The notes under the pieces: generated by a model
Told to the model about the DNA's origin: nothing
The model's database searches: none
What the model saw: only the letters and a program-made list of their open reading frames with translations
Assembly (NCBI GenBank): GCA_021234535.1
Contig: CM037833.1
Coordinates: 4,982,709 to 5,046,708, forward strand
Length of the DNA stretch: 64,000 nt
Source of the DNA: Stichopus chloronotus
Lineage: Eukaryota > Echinodermata > Holothuroidea > Aspidochirotida > Stichopodidae
Reading direction: 5' to 3'
Shown here: positions 1 through 10,123 of the stretch, one piece after another
Layout of the letters: every line of letters starts with the position of its first letter
How positions within the stretch are numbered: position 1 is the stretch's first letter
Program-made: the position numbers and the translations under genes

Positions 1-221
1 TGTAAAAATGTAATGTTTGTATGTGGTGCTATATTTCATCACTTTATTTCTTTATATTTTACCTCATAAAGTAATTAATTAGTAATTACAAGTTATCTCT
101 TTTTCTGATAATTTAACGTATGTTTTTGGCCAACTTTGTTAGACGTTTGTAGAGGTCAGTCAATTCAGATTTCATTTTTCATTATCATTATACTGTGCAT
201 TATACACAAATTATACACAAT

Positions 222-884
222 CCTGTGAGGGAGTTACACGTATATCCCTCGCAGTTTCTTGCTGTTTAGTTAAAGTTAATATAAATGCAGAAATGTCAGT
301 TACAAGCACACTGTTGGTAAAAGGCTGTTTGACAATAACGTTCATCATTTGTTGTAACATTTCTGTATGAGAGATATATCCCCCATCGGTTCCACCTAAC
401 TTGTTATGGGTTTACATAGATTACCTTGTACTTGAATGTGTCATTACTCTATGAGGGGGTTACGCATTTATCCCTCGTAGATTCTTGTTTCTTGATTGTG
501 TCTAAGTGGGTTACCCGTACGTCTAATGTAGGTTCTGCCTTAAATTATGTCGATTAACTCGTGAGAATATTATCTTAGAATTATTTTCTCATTTTATTTG
601 GTATATTCCCTATAGACAAAACCCACTGTAGGTTTACTAAGAACTTTTCTTTGTGCAGACTAAGCTAACCGATTGTTTCATTCTATGTTTACAAGCACAC
701 TGAAGATTTCTGTGGTTGGTAAAAGGCTGTTTGACAATTACTACATCATTTATTGTAACATCTCTGTATGAGGGGTTTACTGGTATATCCCTCATAGGTT
801 CCGTTTAACATGGGTTTACGTAGATTACCTTGTGCTTGAATGTGTCATTACTGTATGAGGGGGTTACGCATATATCCCTCGTAG
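222..884. repeat. Five copies of a GAGGG...CCCTC hairpin motif
   Basis: A motif of about 33 bp, roughly TGTATGAGGGGGTTACGCAT followed by ATATCCCTCGTAG, occurs at about 222-254, 362-390 (degenerate), 447-480, 763-798 and 850-884. Each copy has short complementary arms, GAGGG and CCCTC, around a 10-13 nt AT-rich loop. The copies at 447 and 850 are nearly identical. The motif is embedded in the larger tandem duplication described separately. No coding potential is evident, and its function is unknown. Confidence 0.7.
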
Positions 885-1046
885 ATTCTTATTTCTTGTG
901 TCTAAGTGGGTTACCTGTATGTCTAACGTAGGTTCTGCCTTAAATTATGTCGATTAACTCGCAAGAATATTATCTGAGAATGTCTTTTCCATTTTATTTG
1001 GTGTATTCTCTATAGTCATAGCCCACTGTAGATTTTCTAAGAACAG
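302..1046. repeat. Tandem duplication, period about 390-405 bp
   Basis: The segment beginning ACAAGCACACTG at 302 is repeated at 691. Long blocks correspond: the block containing TTAAATTATGTCGATTAACT occurs in both, as do the pieces ending CCCACTGTAG. The offset grows from 389 to about 404 bp because of small indels, so the two units have diverged somewhat. A third, partial unit probably lies to the left, since a related hairpin motif sits at 222. This is ordinary non-coding satellite-like DNA as far as can be seen. Confidence 0.75.
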
Positions 1047-1099
1047 TTCGAGAACTGTTTATCCTATTGGTGAAAATGATCACAAGCAAATTATCATTT

Positions 1100-2589
1100 T
1101 TCTTTAGACCAATAGTTAACTGTACCTCTTTCTCGCCGATCTAATAATGACAGCTTTACACATGTATTTTAAAACGGCATCTTTAAGTCATTTTTAAATT
1201 TGGAAACTTCCACGTCATTTTTTACCTCTTGTAAAAATATTTTACGGTAATTAAAGGAGAATGAAGTAATATATTTTATGGCTGTGTGATTAGGGCCTTG
1301 AGGGTATGATTTTGTAAGATTTACCTCACTGATAGGAGACTTGTCAAGTTTTCAGAATGTTAAAATAACTTTCAAGAAGGGATTGTGAAATACCTTAAAG
1401 TTTTGTGACTATCATTCGAAACATGGTCACATATTTCAGTACAAATGACCATTTCTCTTTCAAAACTCAACTTCTAGTCTTACCTTGTTATATGTACTTC
1501 CTTTCAGCTTTTTACTTTGTAAGATCACACTAGAAGGAAAAGAAAAAATGTTCTGGTTCAGGCGAAAATGGAATTTCATTAGCAATAAGTAGAATATGTG
1601 ATTGTACTAGAAACTTTCGTGTTTTTTGGTTAGATTCCGTGTTTTACAAAGAAAATATCTCGAAATGCCAAATGTTATTAATTGAAAGCATTTGTTACCA
1701 CGTTTAGTAAAAGGTGAAAATGATAGTATTTCTCACCTATTGAGCGGAAAATGTTTTAAATGTAGTAAATGTAAATGTAATTAAATACAAGAGCAAAAGC
1801 GATGCACAGGGTGCAGTAAGTGTAAATGAAAATGCAGAAGTCATAAAATGTTAAAGATGTGAAAATGAGAAAAGACGACAAGTATAGTAAAATGTACTTA
1901 AGGTATTATCATAGTCTACAAGAAATGTATTCTGAGGAAGAGAGGCGGAAATGTGTATTGAGAAAAGTATTGAGTGTTTTGGTTGCTGAGAGCAATACCA
2001 TGGTTATATAACGAATGCATGTTAAGTTGTCATATGGGAAAATCCTCGGAGAAGAATTAGTCACTTTTGGGAAAGGTTTGGTTATGGTGATGCTAGTCAG
2101 GTGTTGTAATTTTGTACATTCCACCAGGGTTTGCACGAGGCAGTTTTGGCCCTTTACCTTAGCCACCACCCATACTGTACACGCAGACGTCTCATCAACT
2201 TCTCATCAAGCGTATTCATACCCGACTTTTCTGAGGGACAGCTACACACGTGACCTATACTGGACGGGGAGCGATCGTCGAAAATAAAATCGCGTACTTA
2301 GCCACCGGGATAGTAGAAACAACCACCATCCGCGCATATACCTACCTCTAGCCAACGTGAAGGAGGTTCTCGCGAATCCACGAGTCTTACAGTCTTGAAG
2401 CCGACGGTTTGGTTTTCTTAATTTTCCTAAGTTGTAAAGTGTACATATGTTCTTTTACGCAAGATTCAAATTAAAACTCTCGCAACATATATTGCCATAG
2501 TTGTACTGTTTTGTCGTTGACGTGTCTACAAGGCTAACCTTTAAGAACTTTCCGAACTCCGCCCCGCATTCTACACCTGTGAAAACCTG
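1100..2589. other. Stretch without recognised gene
   Basis: This is AT-rich sequence with only short, unconvincing ORFs on both strands. A GC-richer patch lies at about 2180-2420. I see no repeat, exon or RNA gene that I can support here. Confidence 0.5.
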
Positions 2590-3588
2590 ACATGGAGGGG
2601 TGTGAAATGAGTTACTACCCATTTGTTCCTGACTTGACCTTTTTATTACCGGAGTTTGAAGCCGATGGGCTAGAAAGATGGGCTCCCTGATCTGAAACAT
2701 CGCTTGAAGCCGACCTTTTCAACGTTGGAAGGCCCCTCACACAAATCAAACCAACTCTCCCCGGAAGGGGCGTTTTTGGATGATGGGTTTTTGGGTGGAG
2801 GCTCTGAGGCAGGCTCCTCATCATCTGACATGGCAGAATCAGATTCCGAAGACAACTGAAGGTCATCCTCCACTGTCGATGCTCCAGCCTCCCTGGGTGA
2901 AGGAGAGCCTGCCTCCGGGGTACCGTCATCACATTGTGCTACCTCATCATGTGAAGGGGACCCGGCCCTGGCCGCGAGAGTTCCTGCGAGGGTTCCTGTG
3001 TCTGCCCAACATCCGCACTAGCCCGGGCAGAATATGATGACGGGCATGACCCAGACACATGTCCCTCCCCTCCACAAAGGTTACACCGCACCTGGTTAGG
3101 ACACTCGGCCTTGTAGGCATTTCCCACAACCTCTGTTTTGACAAAATTTGGCCTCGTGCCCCTCTTGACCGCACTTAAAGCAGGTACGGGGCTGCCCGAA
3201 GTATCTTATGTGGGCTTTGGACCCCCCTATGAAGAGGAAGGACGGTAAATCCCTCTTCAGTGCCATACGGAACTGCCTCCTTCCGTTCAGGATGCCCTTT
3301 AAATCACCTTCACTATAGGTGACCCACTGCACGTCTGAGACAGTTCCGTATTGACCGAGAACCCTCGCAACCAGGTCCTGATCGACCTCAAAGTTCAGGT
3401 ACAAAACTGTTACCACCACAGAGCGATCATATGGGGTAACAGTGAGTCCATGAATACCATCAAGGCAAGATACCCCGTCGGGCAGCATCCAACCTGAACT
3501 TTAGGTCATACGTGTTGCGGGTCGCAAGTGCCTGCAACATCTGCACATCTTTAATTGCCAACCCACATTTCTTGAACAACGTTGTCCC
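2590..3588 (-). pseudogene. ORF1-only fragment of a Tx1-like LINE
   Basis: Read on the minus strand, this matches the ORF1 protein encoded at 26193-27329. Shared stretches include LQALA.NTYDLKF, TVTPYDRSVVVTVLYLNFEV, GGSKAHIRYFGQPRTCFKCG and CNLCGGEGHVSGSCP. The coding sequence is broken into at least four frames (about 3585-3470, 3488-3100, 3127-2940, 2873-2670 and the end near 2615). The CCHC knuckle that is damaged in the longer copy keeps its cysteines here (CFKCGQEGHEAKFC). Homology starts a little inside the ORF1 N-terminus and stops just past the ORF1 stop codon, so ORF2 and the 3' UTR are absent. It abuts a Gypsy relic on its right. It is non-functional. Confidence 0.85.
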
Positions 3589-4910
3589 CAAAGCAATTGT
3601 AGACAAAATAAATGAGAAAATATTGCGAACAAAAGTTCGTCTGACGTCGTATTCTGGGCACACCATGAAGCCCATAGGAAAAGCATACTGCTGTATGGGT
3701 ACAAAGGAAAGTTGTATCCGCTGGAGTTTCAAGTAGTTGCCAGTGAGGTCACGCCCCTACTGGGACTTGATACATTTGAAGAGCTGCAGAGTTGATGACA
3801 TCACACAAATTAATCAGACAGATCACACTAAAAATGTTGAGGACAAATACAAAACAGTGTTCCATGGCCTAGGTTGTCTGGAAGGAGAGCACCATATTCA
3901 ATTGAAAGCAGATGCACAACCAGTCATACATGCCCCTGGGAGAGTACCTGAGGCTCTGCGACACAAAATTGAGACAGAACTACAACGTATGGAAAGACTT
4001 GACGTCATCGAAAGAGTATGGTCTAGTGTGGTCACCGTCGTCAAACCGTGTAAAGACAAGGTCAGGATATGCTTAGATCCAAAAGACCTGAATGGGCAAT
4101 CGAGAGGGAGCAGAATGCGTAATGCAAAAGTCTTCAGCACCCTGGATGCAAATTCCGGTTACTGGCAAATTCCCGTGGACTATGAAAGTAGTCTATTGTG
4201 TACATTTGAAACTCCATTTGGACGATATAGATATAAGCGATCACTATGTCATGTTTTAACTGCTAATGGGGTAAAACCTCACCCCCGCAAAATTCAAGCA
4301 ATCCAGTCGATGGCACCATCGCAAACTAAGAAAGGATTGCAACAATTTCTTGGGATGATAAATTACATTGGTAAATTCATACCAAATTTGGCGACTGAAA
4401 CTGAGCCACTGAGAAAATTACTGAGAAAGGTACTGAAATGTATATTGCCGATGCATTGAGTAGACATCATGATCTTAAGACTGAGCTACAGGGACATGAG
4501 AATGATGTTAATGTTATTCATGTACCAATGTCTGTACAATGTCTTGCATGAAGTGATTGCTGTTACAAAATCCGATGAAACATTCAGTGCTTTAAAAGAA
4601 ATGGTGCTAACAGGAAGTTGGCCCAAAACAATACAGCAAATGCCTGACAACCTGATGGCTTTCTGGGAGTTTCAGGCTGAATTAACCGTAGTGAAAGATA
4701 CCATAATACCATTGAGTATGCGAAGACTAATGATAGAAAAAATTCATCAAAGTCATTAGGGCGTTGAAAAGACAAAAAGACTTGCCCGGGATATTTTCTA
4801 CTGGCCAGGTATGGCTAAACAAATAGAAGATGTAGTAGCAAAATGTGAAATTTGCAACCACTACAAAAATAACCAGAATGCACAAATGCAGTGTGGTTTC
4901 GATCATCAGA
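3575..4910 (+). pseudogene. Ty3/Gypsy pol relic with internal deletions
   Basis: Plus-strand pieces in several frames follow Gypsy pol order. The end of the aspartic protease region is recognisable near 3590-3790 (VRLTSYSGH; PLLGLDTFEEL). The RT N-terminal part follows at 3800-4240 (VPEALRHKIETELQRMERLD, then LDANSGYWQIPV and ETPFGRYRY). The sequence then jumps at about 4245 to the RT C-terminal segment (GVKPHPRKIQAI, QQFLGMINYIGKF). It jumps again near 4430 to ADALSRHH and an integrase zinc-binding HHCC region at about 4730-4870 (HQSH...GVEKTKRLARDIFYWPG...CEIC). The RT catalytic YXDD block and essentially all of RNase H are missing, and in-frame stops are present. No LTRs were recognised. 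It is a dead fragment. Confidence 0.88.
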
Positions 4911-4961
4911 GTATAAGCATATTACGTGAATCTGACATCATAGCAATAGTATGCGTCAAAG

Positions 4962-5261
4962 GCTACCTATGCTTTATATGAAATATCATATCTGTACAAG
5001 CTTCCTTTTGTCTACAAGGTGTTCACAATTTGACCCTTGCTGACACCGAATGACCTATGACCTTTGTTAAAACCAACTGGTTCTTATATTCTATGAGATA
5101 CAACTACATTCTATGACATCTGTCAAAGCAAAAGAACGTTAGTCTTTAATGGAGGTAGAAGGTCATTCCATGTCAACAAGCGTTAAATTGTGAACAAGGA
5201 GGTATGATCTCAAGAAAGCAAGCTTGTGTAGATCTCATACTTCATATAAAGCATATGTAGC
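4962..5261. mobile_element. MITE with about 75-80 bp terminal inverted repeats
   Basis: The left end at 4962-5034 (beginning GCTACCTATGCTTTATATGA) is the imperfect reverse complement of the right end at 5182-5261 (ending TCATATAAAGCATATGTAGC). Arms match over most of about 75-80 bp, leaving a loop of roughly 150 bp. Total length is 300 bp. There is no coding capacity. It lies directly after the Gypsy integrase remnant, so it may have inserted into or next to that relic. The target-site duplication is unclear, so the superfamily cannot be assigned. Confidence 0.8.
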
Positions 5262-5360
5262 TCAATGTGACACAGCATATACTAATGCTACTATATGAGA
5301 TTCCGCAAAAATATTCTTAAACGGATCATCGAAACCGCAGTGCATTTCGGCATTCTGGTT

Positions 5361-5598
5361 AAGTGATTGCGTGCATAGATAAAAAGTAAAACCATTGAAA
5401 TTTCATGTCCAAACATTTGTTGAGGCTTTTAATTGCACAATTCATACAATTAGCGAAAATGAAAAGGTTTCAGTTGGTTAATTCTGCCATATGATTTCAA
5501 ATTCTTCTAACACAATGACAAAAAGTGTTAAATACAATAATGGTTGACAACTTTCATTCAAGTCAACCGTGTGCTTCTGTGAACAAACAAATGGGAAG
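5361..5598 (+). repeat. Dispersed repeat, copy 1
   Basis: This non-coding segment is alignable by eye, in the same orientation, with 55328-55548. Shared blocks include AAGTGATTGC, GGCTTTTAATTGCAC, GGTTAATTCTG followed by CATATGATTTCAA, and CAACCGTGTGC, ending in ATGGGAAG. Divergence and indels are substantial. This is an interspersed, probably old, repeat family of unknown class. Confidence 0.65.
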
Positions 5599-6174
5599 TA
5601 TACTAGTACTGAATATTCCCTTTCTCAAAACAACTCAGGATGATGTGATCAGTTTCTAGGTTATTTGTAAATACAGTGCTTCCTTTCACCAGATTCGCGA
5701 TACCAACGTAGGAGCGATGACTTTGAGGGAGTAAGCCCACAGAAAAAAATGTCAAAAGTATGACTTTCACTGAAATTTCAAATGCTAAAACCTTTTTCCT
5801 AGTAGCAGTCTCATTTTTCCAGAAAAAATCTCTAAAAAATATGGTTAATTCTTCTCCTATCTGCTAAGAATAGCTAATTAAATATTCATTTGACCAAAAC
5901 TTGGCCTTCATACCTCCGATCTGAAGATTCAACTTGTATTACAGAGCTCTTGCAGTTCCGAAGGCAGCTAACTTCAATTCACATTTAATATCTTAAGAGA
6001 AAATTTCATTGGTTCTAATTTGGCTATTTAGAAAGAATTTATCCAAATGGACCAACCAGGATCGAGCTTATATAGGCTCTCGGTCTGTTCAGAATAGCTT
6101 TGTTTTCCTTTGTCTAAGCACTGCTTGGCCTACATGCAAGCGATTGTTGTATTCACACTGTGCTATGGAGTCAA

Positions 6175-7346
6175 CTAAACGTTCTCCTAAGCCTCTAGAA
6201 GGAAAAAATCAACAAATAAAGCCAAGACAAAAACTCACTGAAGAAAGCTTTGGCAGCTATGAAATGTAAGCGTGAGTTGTTGTCAAAGGCCAGTGCTGAT
6301 AAAACCTAGTGTAACTAACAGCTCTAGTACCAGTTCTGCTATACCTAGTAGTGCACGGAGTGCCACTACGAAAAAGTTGAAAGGGGCACAGTCCATAACA
6401 AATGATGGAGAAAATTATTTGAAGGTTTTAGGGTGGCGGACATGGCTATTTTGAGGAGTATCATAGAGGAAAGTGTATGCCCAGAATGTAGGCAAGCAAA
6501 TGTAACACTCCGTGAGAAACCTACAGAGAGAAAAGGGACTAGTCACAGACTAAGTGTTAACTGTGAAAACACAACAGAGGCTAAGAAAGGGGGTGCATCC
6601 TTTGAAGTGAATCTACGATTTCTCCTGGCGATGCGTACTATGGGGAAAGGTTTTGCTGATATGGAGAACTTTTGCGGCATGATTTATGATGCAAATCTCT
6701 CATGTGCTAGTAACAGTATGTCTAATGCTGCTAAAGACTTGAGAAAGGAAAGCACAGATGGGAAAACAGATTGCACAGTAATGGATGATGGAACATCGCG
6801 ACGAAGGGTTCACTCATGGACAATGGTAAAGTGCTAGATTTTGAAGTCTTGACTAAGGGCTGTAAGGGATGTGAACGTACAAATGATTGGGATGAAAACT
6901 CTGACGCTTATTTACAGTGGAAAGTTGAACATGTCCCGAACTGTTCCAAGTCACATGGGAGACTATCTCCAACTTTTGAACAACTTTCAAACAAGCAGTT
7001 TTTGAAAAAGTGCTTGGATGGATTCACGCTAAATGCGTGTGGAAGTGTTAATTCACTTATTTGGAAACGATGTCCAAAGGAGGTATATTCTGGCAGACAA
7101 ACAATCATGATAGCTGCATCAATGGCTGTTTGCCATTTCAATGATGGTGCAGGATCAGTTATGAACATACTGGGACTTGTAGGAGTCAAGACACAGCAAA
7201 GAGACCGTAAGAGTGCGAGCCAGCGAAAGAAGGATACAGATCCGTGACAAAAAAAAATCAGGCAGTCTCTCCGACAGAGGAGAAAGGAAGGGGAAGAGGC
7301 AGCAATCAACGAAGAGGGTGTTACATATGAGGCAGGGGGGTTCTAA
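6175..7346 (+). pseudogene. Mutator-like transposase relic, middle deleted
   Basis: Plus-strand fragments match the metazoan Mutator-like transposase family. The N-terminal basic leader begins near 6175. A conserved domain runs about 6433-6837 (CPECRQANVTL with paired cysteines; FEVNLRFLLAMRTMGKGFAD). It continues in another frame at 6816-7247 (VLDFEVLTKGCKGC; LKKCLDGFTLNACGSVNSLI, then WKRCPKEVYSGRQ). The C-terminus reads in a third frame as EGEEAAINEEGVTYEAGGF and stops at 7346. Between PTFEQ and LSNKQFLKKCLDG (near 6975) the usual central catalytic stretch of more than 100 residues is absent. At least two frameshifts remain. It cannot encode an active transposase. Terminal inverted repeats were not found by eye. 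Confidence 0.82.
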
Positions 7347-9693
7347 ATATAGAATTGACACAGAACAAACGTCAAACTTTAAACGGCAGTATCTGCATTT
7401 CCGAATACAGTAAGTTAATGATTTTGTGTCAAACATTATTCCATGGAAATTTCTTCAATTGTCTTTGAAATTTTCCCTATTAATGGATATGATCCTACTC
7501 TATGCAATAATGATGAGAAATGTGTACATTTGTATCCAGGTAAGGAAACATTACGACCATGGATATCTAATTAGCAGCTTGCTAATTCAGAAATATGCAA
7601 ATTATTCAAAACTGACACTGGGTATCCCCAAAATCTCTTCATTATTGCATAGAACTATATGAGAACAATCCATGTGCGAAGTTTTAGCTTCATACCTATC
7701 ATTGTGGTGGAGAAATCTTTTCCACAAGATTTGTTTTTTGAAAACCTTTGTTTTTTGTTACCATGGCAACCGCGTGTGAAAATGACCGAAAAAGTTGTTT
7801 TTAAAATTTGAGAATATCATATTAACAATAACAATACTTTTTTTGGCCATACATATGCAGGCATTTAAAATAGCATTTTCTGTGGTCCTACCCCCTTGAG
7901 AAGTATGTTTTTGATACACCAGTGATGCCTGTGCTGTTGCATATTTATTGTGTACGCGATTATAGTAAGAACCGTTGATTTTAAAATATGATTTCTGTTT
8001 CTACTGAATTATGCCAGTCCCGTTGCTTTCAAAGTAGTTACTGTCATTTTCGTTCATTGAGAGATGTAGTCTGTCCATGTACAACCTTGCGTGTCATTAC
8101 AACATTACAACATTAAGATGCCGCAATCATCCAAGTCAATGGTTTCAGTAAATGATGCACAGAAGTTCATGCCAGCTAGAATTGAATCAAATAGGCTCAT
8201 ATGGCCAAAGTTCCCCTGGGAAATGCTGAATTGTCGGTGAAATCTATGTGTCTTAAAATATATTGCATTATAAACAAACCCTCCGGCCTGCTATGCATGT
8301 TGAAGAGATCTTGTAAGGGGGTATGTTTTGCTTAGCATTACATTGTGTTACTAGGCTGCATGTGTGAGATAGATCTCTGCAATATGTGAGCTCTTGGTTT
8401 GAACTTATGGCTAATAGCTATGTAATTCCAGCCTCATGACACCACAACCTATTTACAATTTGTAATTGAATTTAATTGTATGCATTGATGTGAACGTATT
8501 TACAGTAATAATTTAATTTTTCTACTGAATGTCACTACTTATGGATTTTTCCCAATATAAACCAATTAAAACTGAACTTGTTGTATCATACCAATCTCTG
8601 TCAGTGGTAGTGGCATAGCAGTCATGACCTTAATTTAGACCCCCCTCCACAAATGGCCCAAAAAGAACAAGAACACTCAGGTCAGCTTCCTCACAGCCTG
8701 TTCAACGCATGTGCAATGAAGGACAATTAATACAAATACTGTATTTGGACAAGATAAGTAAGCAAGAGTAGGAATACCAATTACAGGTTTTACTTTCACA
8801 ATTTATTTCACTAGAACTACCAACCGGTATCGCACAATGAGCATGTGAACAATTTCGAGAAACGAGTCAAATTCGCAAAATAAAAAATTGTTAAACAACT
8901 CCGAAAGTCTGTGAATATTCAATACTATCGCCTTTTCAAGGTATGAGGTGGTGTGGCTGAACAGTTTCATACGTAGCCTACGTGTGCTGTATCAACTATC
9001 ACTAAACTCTTGTTTACTTAGCATTGTGCAATGCTGTGATTGGTCATCGTATAGAGGAGACTTGTCTTATCCATGAACATTTATTTTTTGTACCCAACAA
9101 ATATTAAGAGTTCTCATTCAACAGTAATTAACGCAATAATTACCGTTTCTTCTACTTTCAAACACCTCCGAAACGTCTCTATATTTCGGTGAAAAATCAA
9201 CTAAAGGTGCATTTTCTCAATCAAACCCTGATTTCCCCTTTAACATGACATGTAGCTTGCATTATCTTTTTAATACGCTTAGCGAAGAAAGTTGCTTTAA
9301 ATCATAATCCCGTGAATTCCACAGCTGGACACCCGTGACTAATACGTGTATTGCATGAATAAAAATCATCTGCATTGGATGACGAGATAATCTGTACATA
9401 AATATTCCAAGATGATCTATTGAGGCTGATTGAAGTGCAACAATATCAAGATTTTGCTAATGCATTATCACTCTATTCCATCCACTAATCGATTAGCCTA
9501 CCATAAATTTTTACAAATGTGTAATTGGTTTAATAGTGGCGTAATTTAACTGATATTTCTGATCATCTTCCTGTTTTCTGCCTGCCAAATAGAAGTATAG
9601 TTAGCAAAGCAAAATCATCCCAAAATTATCTTCAATGCTGCAACGACAGGAGAATAGCTCTTTTCCGATTCGGCCATACACTTCACTTCCTAC
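7347..9693. other. Stretch without recognised gene
   Basis: This is AT-rich non-coding sequence. Apart from the X-box-like site at 7757-7770 I see no convincing ORF, exon or repeat. Confidence 0.5.
7757..7770. promoter_or_regulatory. RFX-type X-box, GTTACCATGGCAAC
   Basis: The 14-bp sequence GTTACCATGGCAAC fits the classical palindromic X-box bound by RFX transcription factors (GTNRCC, 0-3 bases, RGYAAC). RFX factors drive ciliary genes in animals. No gene start is apparent beside it, so its use in vivo is uncertain, and a chance match is possible in a window of this size. Confidence 0.4.
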
Positions 9694-9834
9694 CTTGCAG
9701 CACCACGAAGATGTTCCACTTGTCTGGCCATTTCTTCTGGAGAGAAGTTGAAAGGGGAAACAACAATGACAGGTCTCCAGTCCGGTAGACTTAGGCGGCT
9801 GTCCCTGAAAGATTCCCAGAAAACTCGTGGCTTT
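9694..9834 (-). CDS. Possible internal exon, unidentified protein
   Basis: On the minus strand a 141-nt open segment is preceded by a pyrimidine-rich AG (CTCACCTTTTCAAG) and followed by GCAAG|GTAGGA. It reads open throughout, with sense-like content including LPDWRPVIVVSPFNFSPEE and MARQVEHLRGAA. The local base composition is GC-richer than its surroundings. A competing plus-strand reading with its own donor (CTTGAAAAG|GTGAGC near 9843) exists, so even the strand is uncertain. I do not recognise the protein. The phase does not join directly to the candidate exon at 10028-10123. Confidence 0.25.
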
Positions 9835-10027
9835 CTTGAAAAGGTGAGCCATTATCTCCAAGTCTGCTTCATCCGATTCAGGTATGACTCTTAATTCTGC
9901 TTACAAGACAATTTTACAAATATATAGAACTTAATTTATATCGGAGCTACTATTAACTTATTCTTTCTGAGTCTGAGGCTGTTTTGGGGTGGAATAATCC
10001 GGCGTGTGTAACTTGGTAGCCCCTTAC

Positions 10028-10123
10028 GTTGAGAATCCCCAAGCGCTGTTGATTGTCAAAGCACTGGCATCCCACTTTGTGTGCATGTGAAAAGGCAAAC
10101 ACAGCATTGATTAAATGCATGTT
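10028..10123 (-). CDS. Possible 96-nt internal exon, unidentified protein
   Basis: On the minus strand, GGTCCCCAG precedes and GTAAGG follows a segment of exactly 32 codons that is open in phase 0. It contains HLINAVFAFSHAHKVGCQCF and ends LGILN. Both splice signals are good matches to consensus. I do not recognise the domain. If real it belongs to a minus-strand gene whose other exons are not certain; 9694-9834 is one candidate. Confidence 0.25.

Noticed and set aside
222..884. CRISPR-like regularly spaced repeats
   Set aside because: Spacing is irregular, the copies diverge, spacers are themselves duplicated, and the context is eukaryotic.
9694..9834. RecQ-helicase resemblance of VIVVSPFNFSPEEMARQVEH
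   Set aside because: Only a vague similarity to a helicase motif Ia; no Walker motifs or neighbouring helicase sequence were seen.
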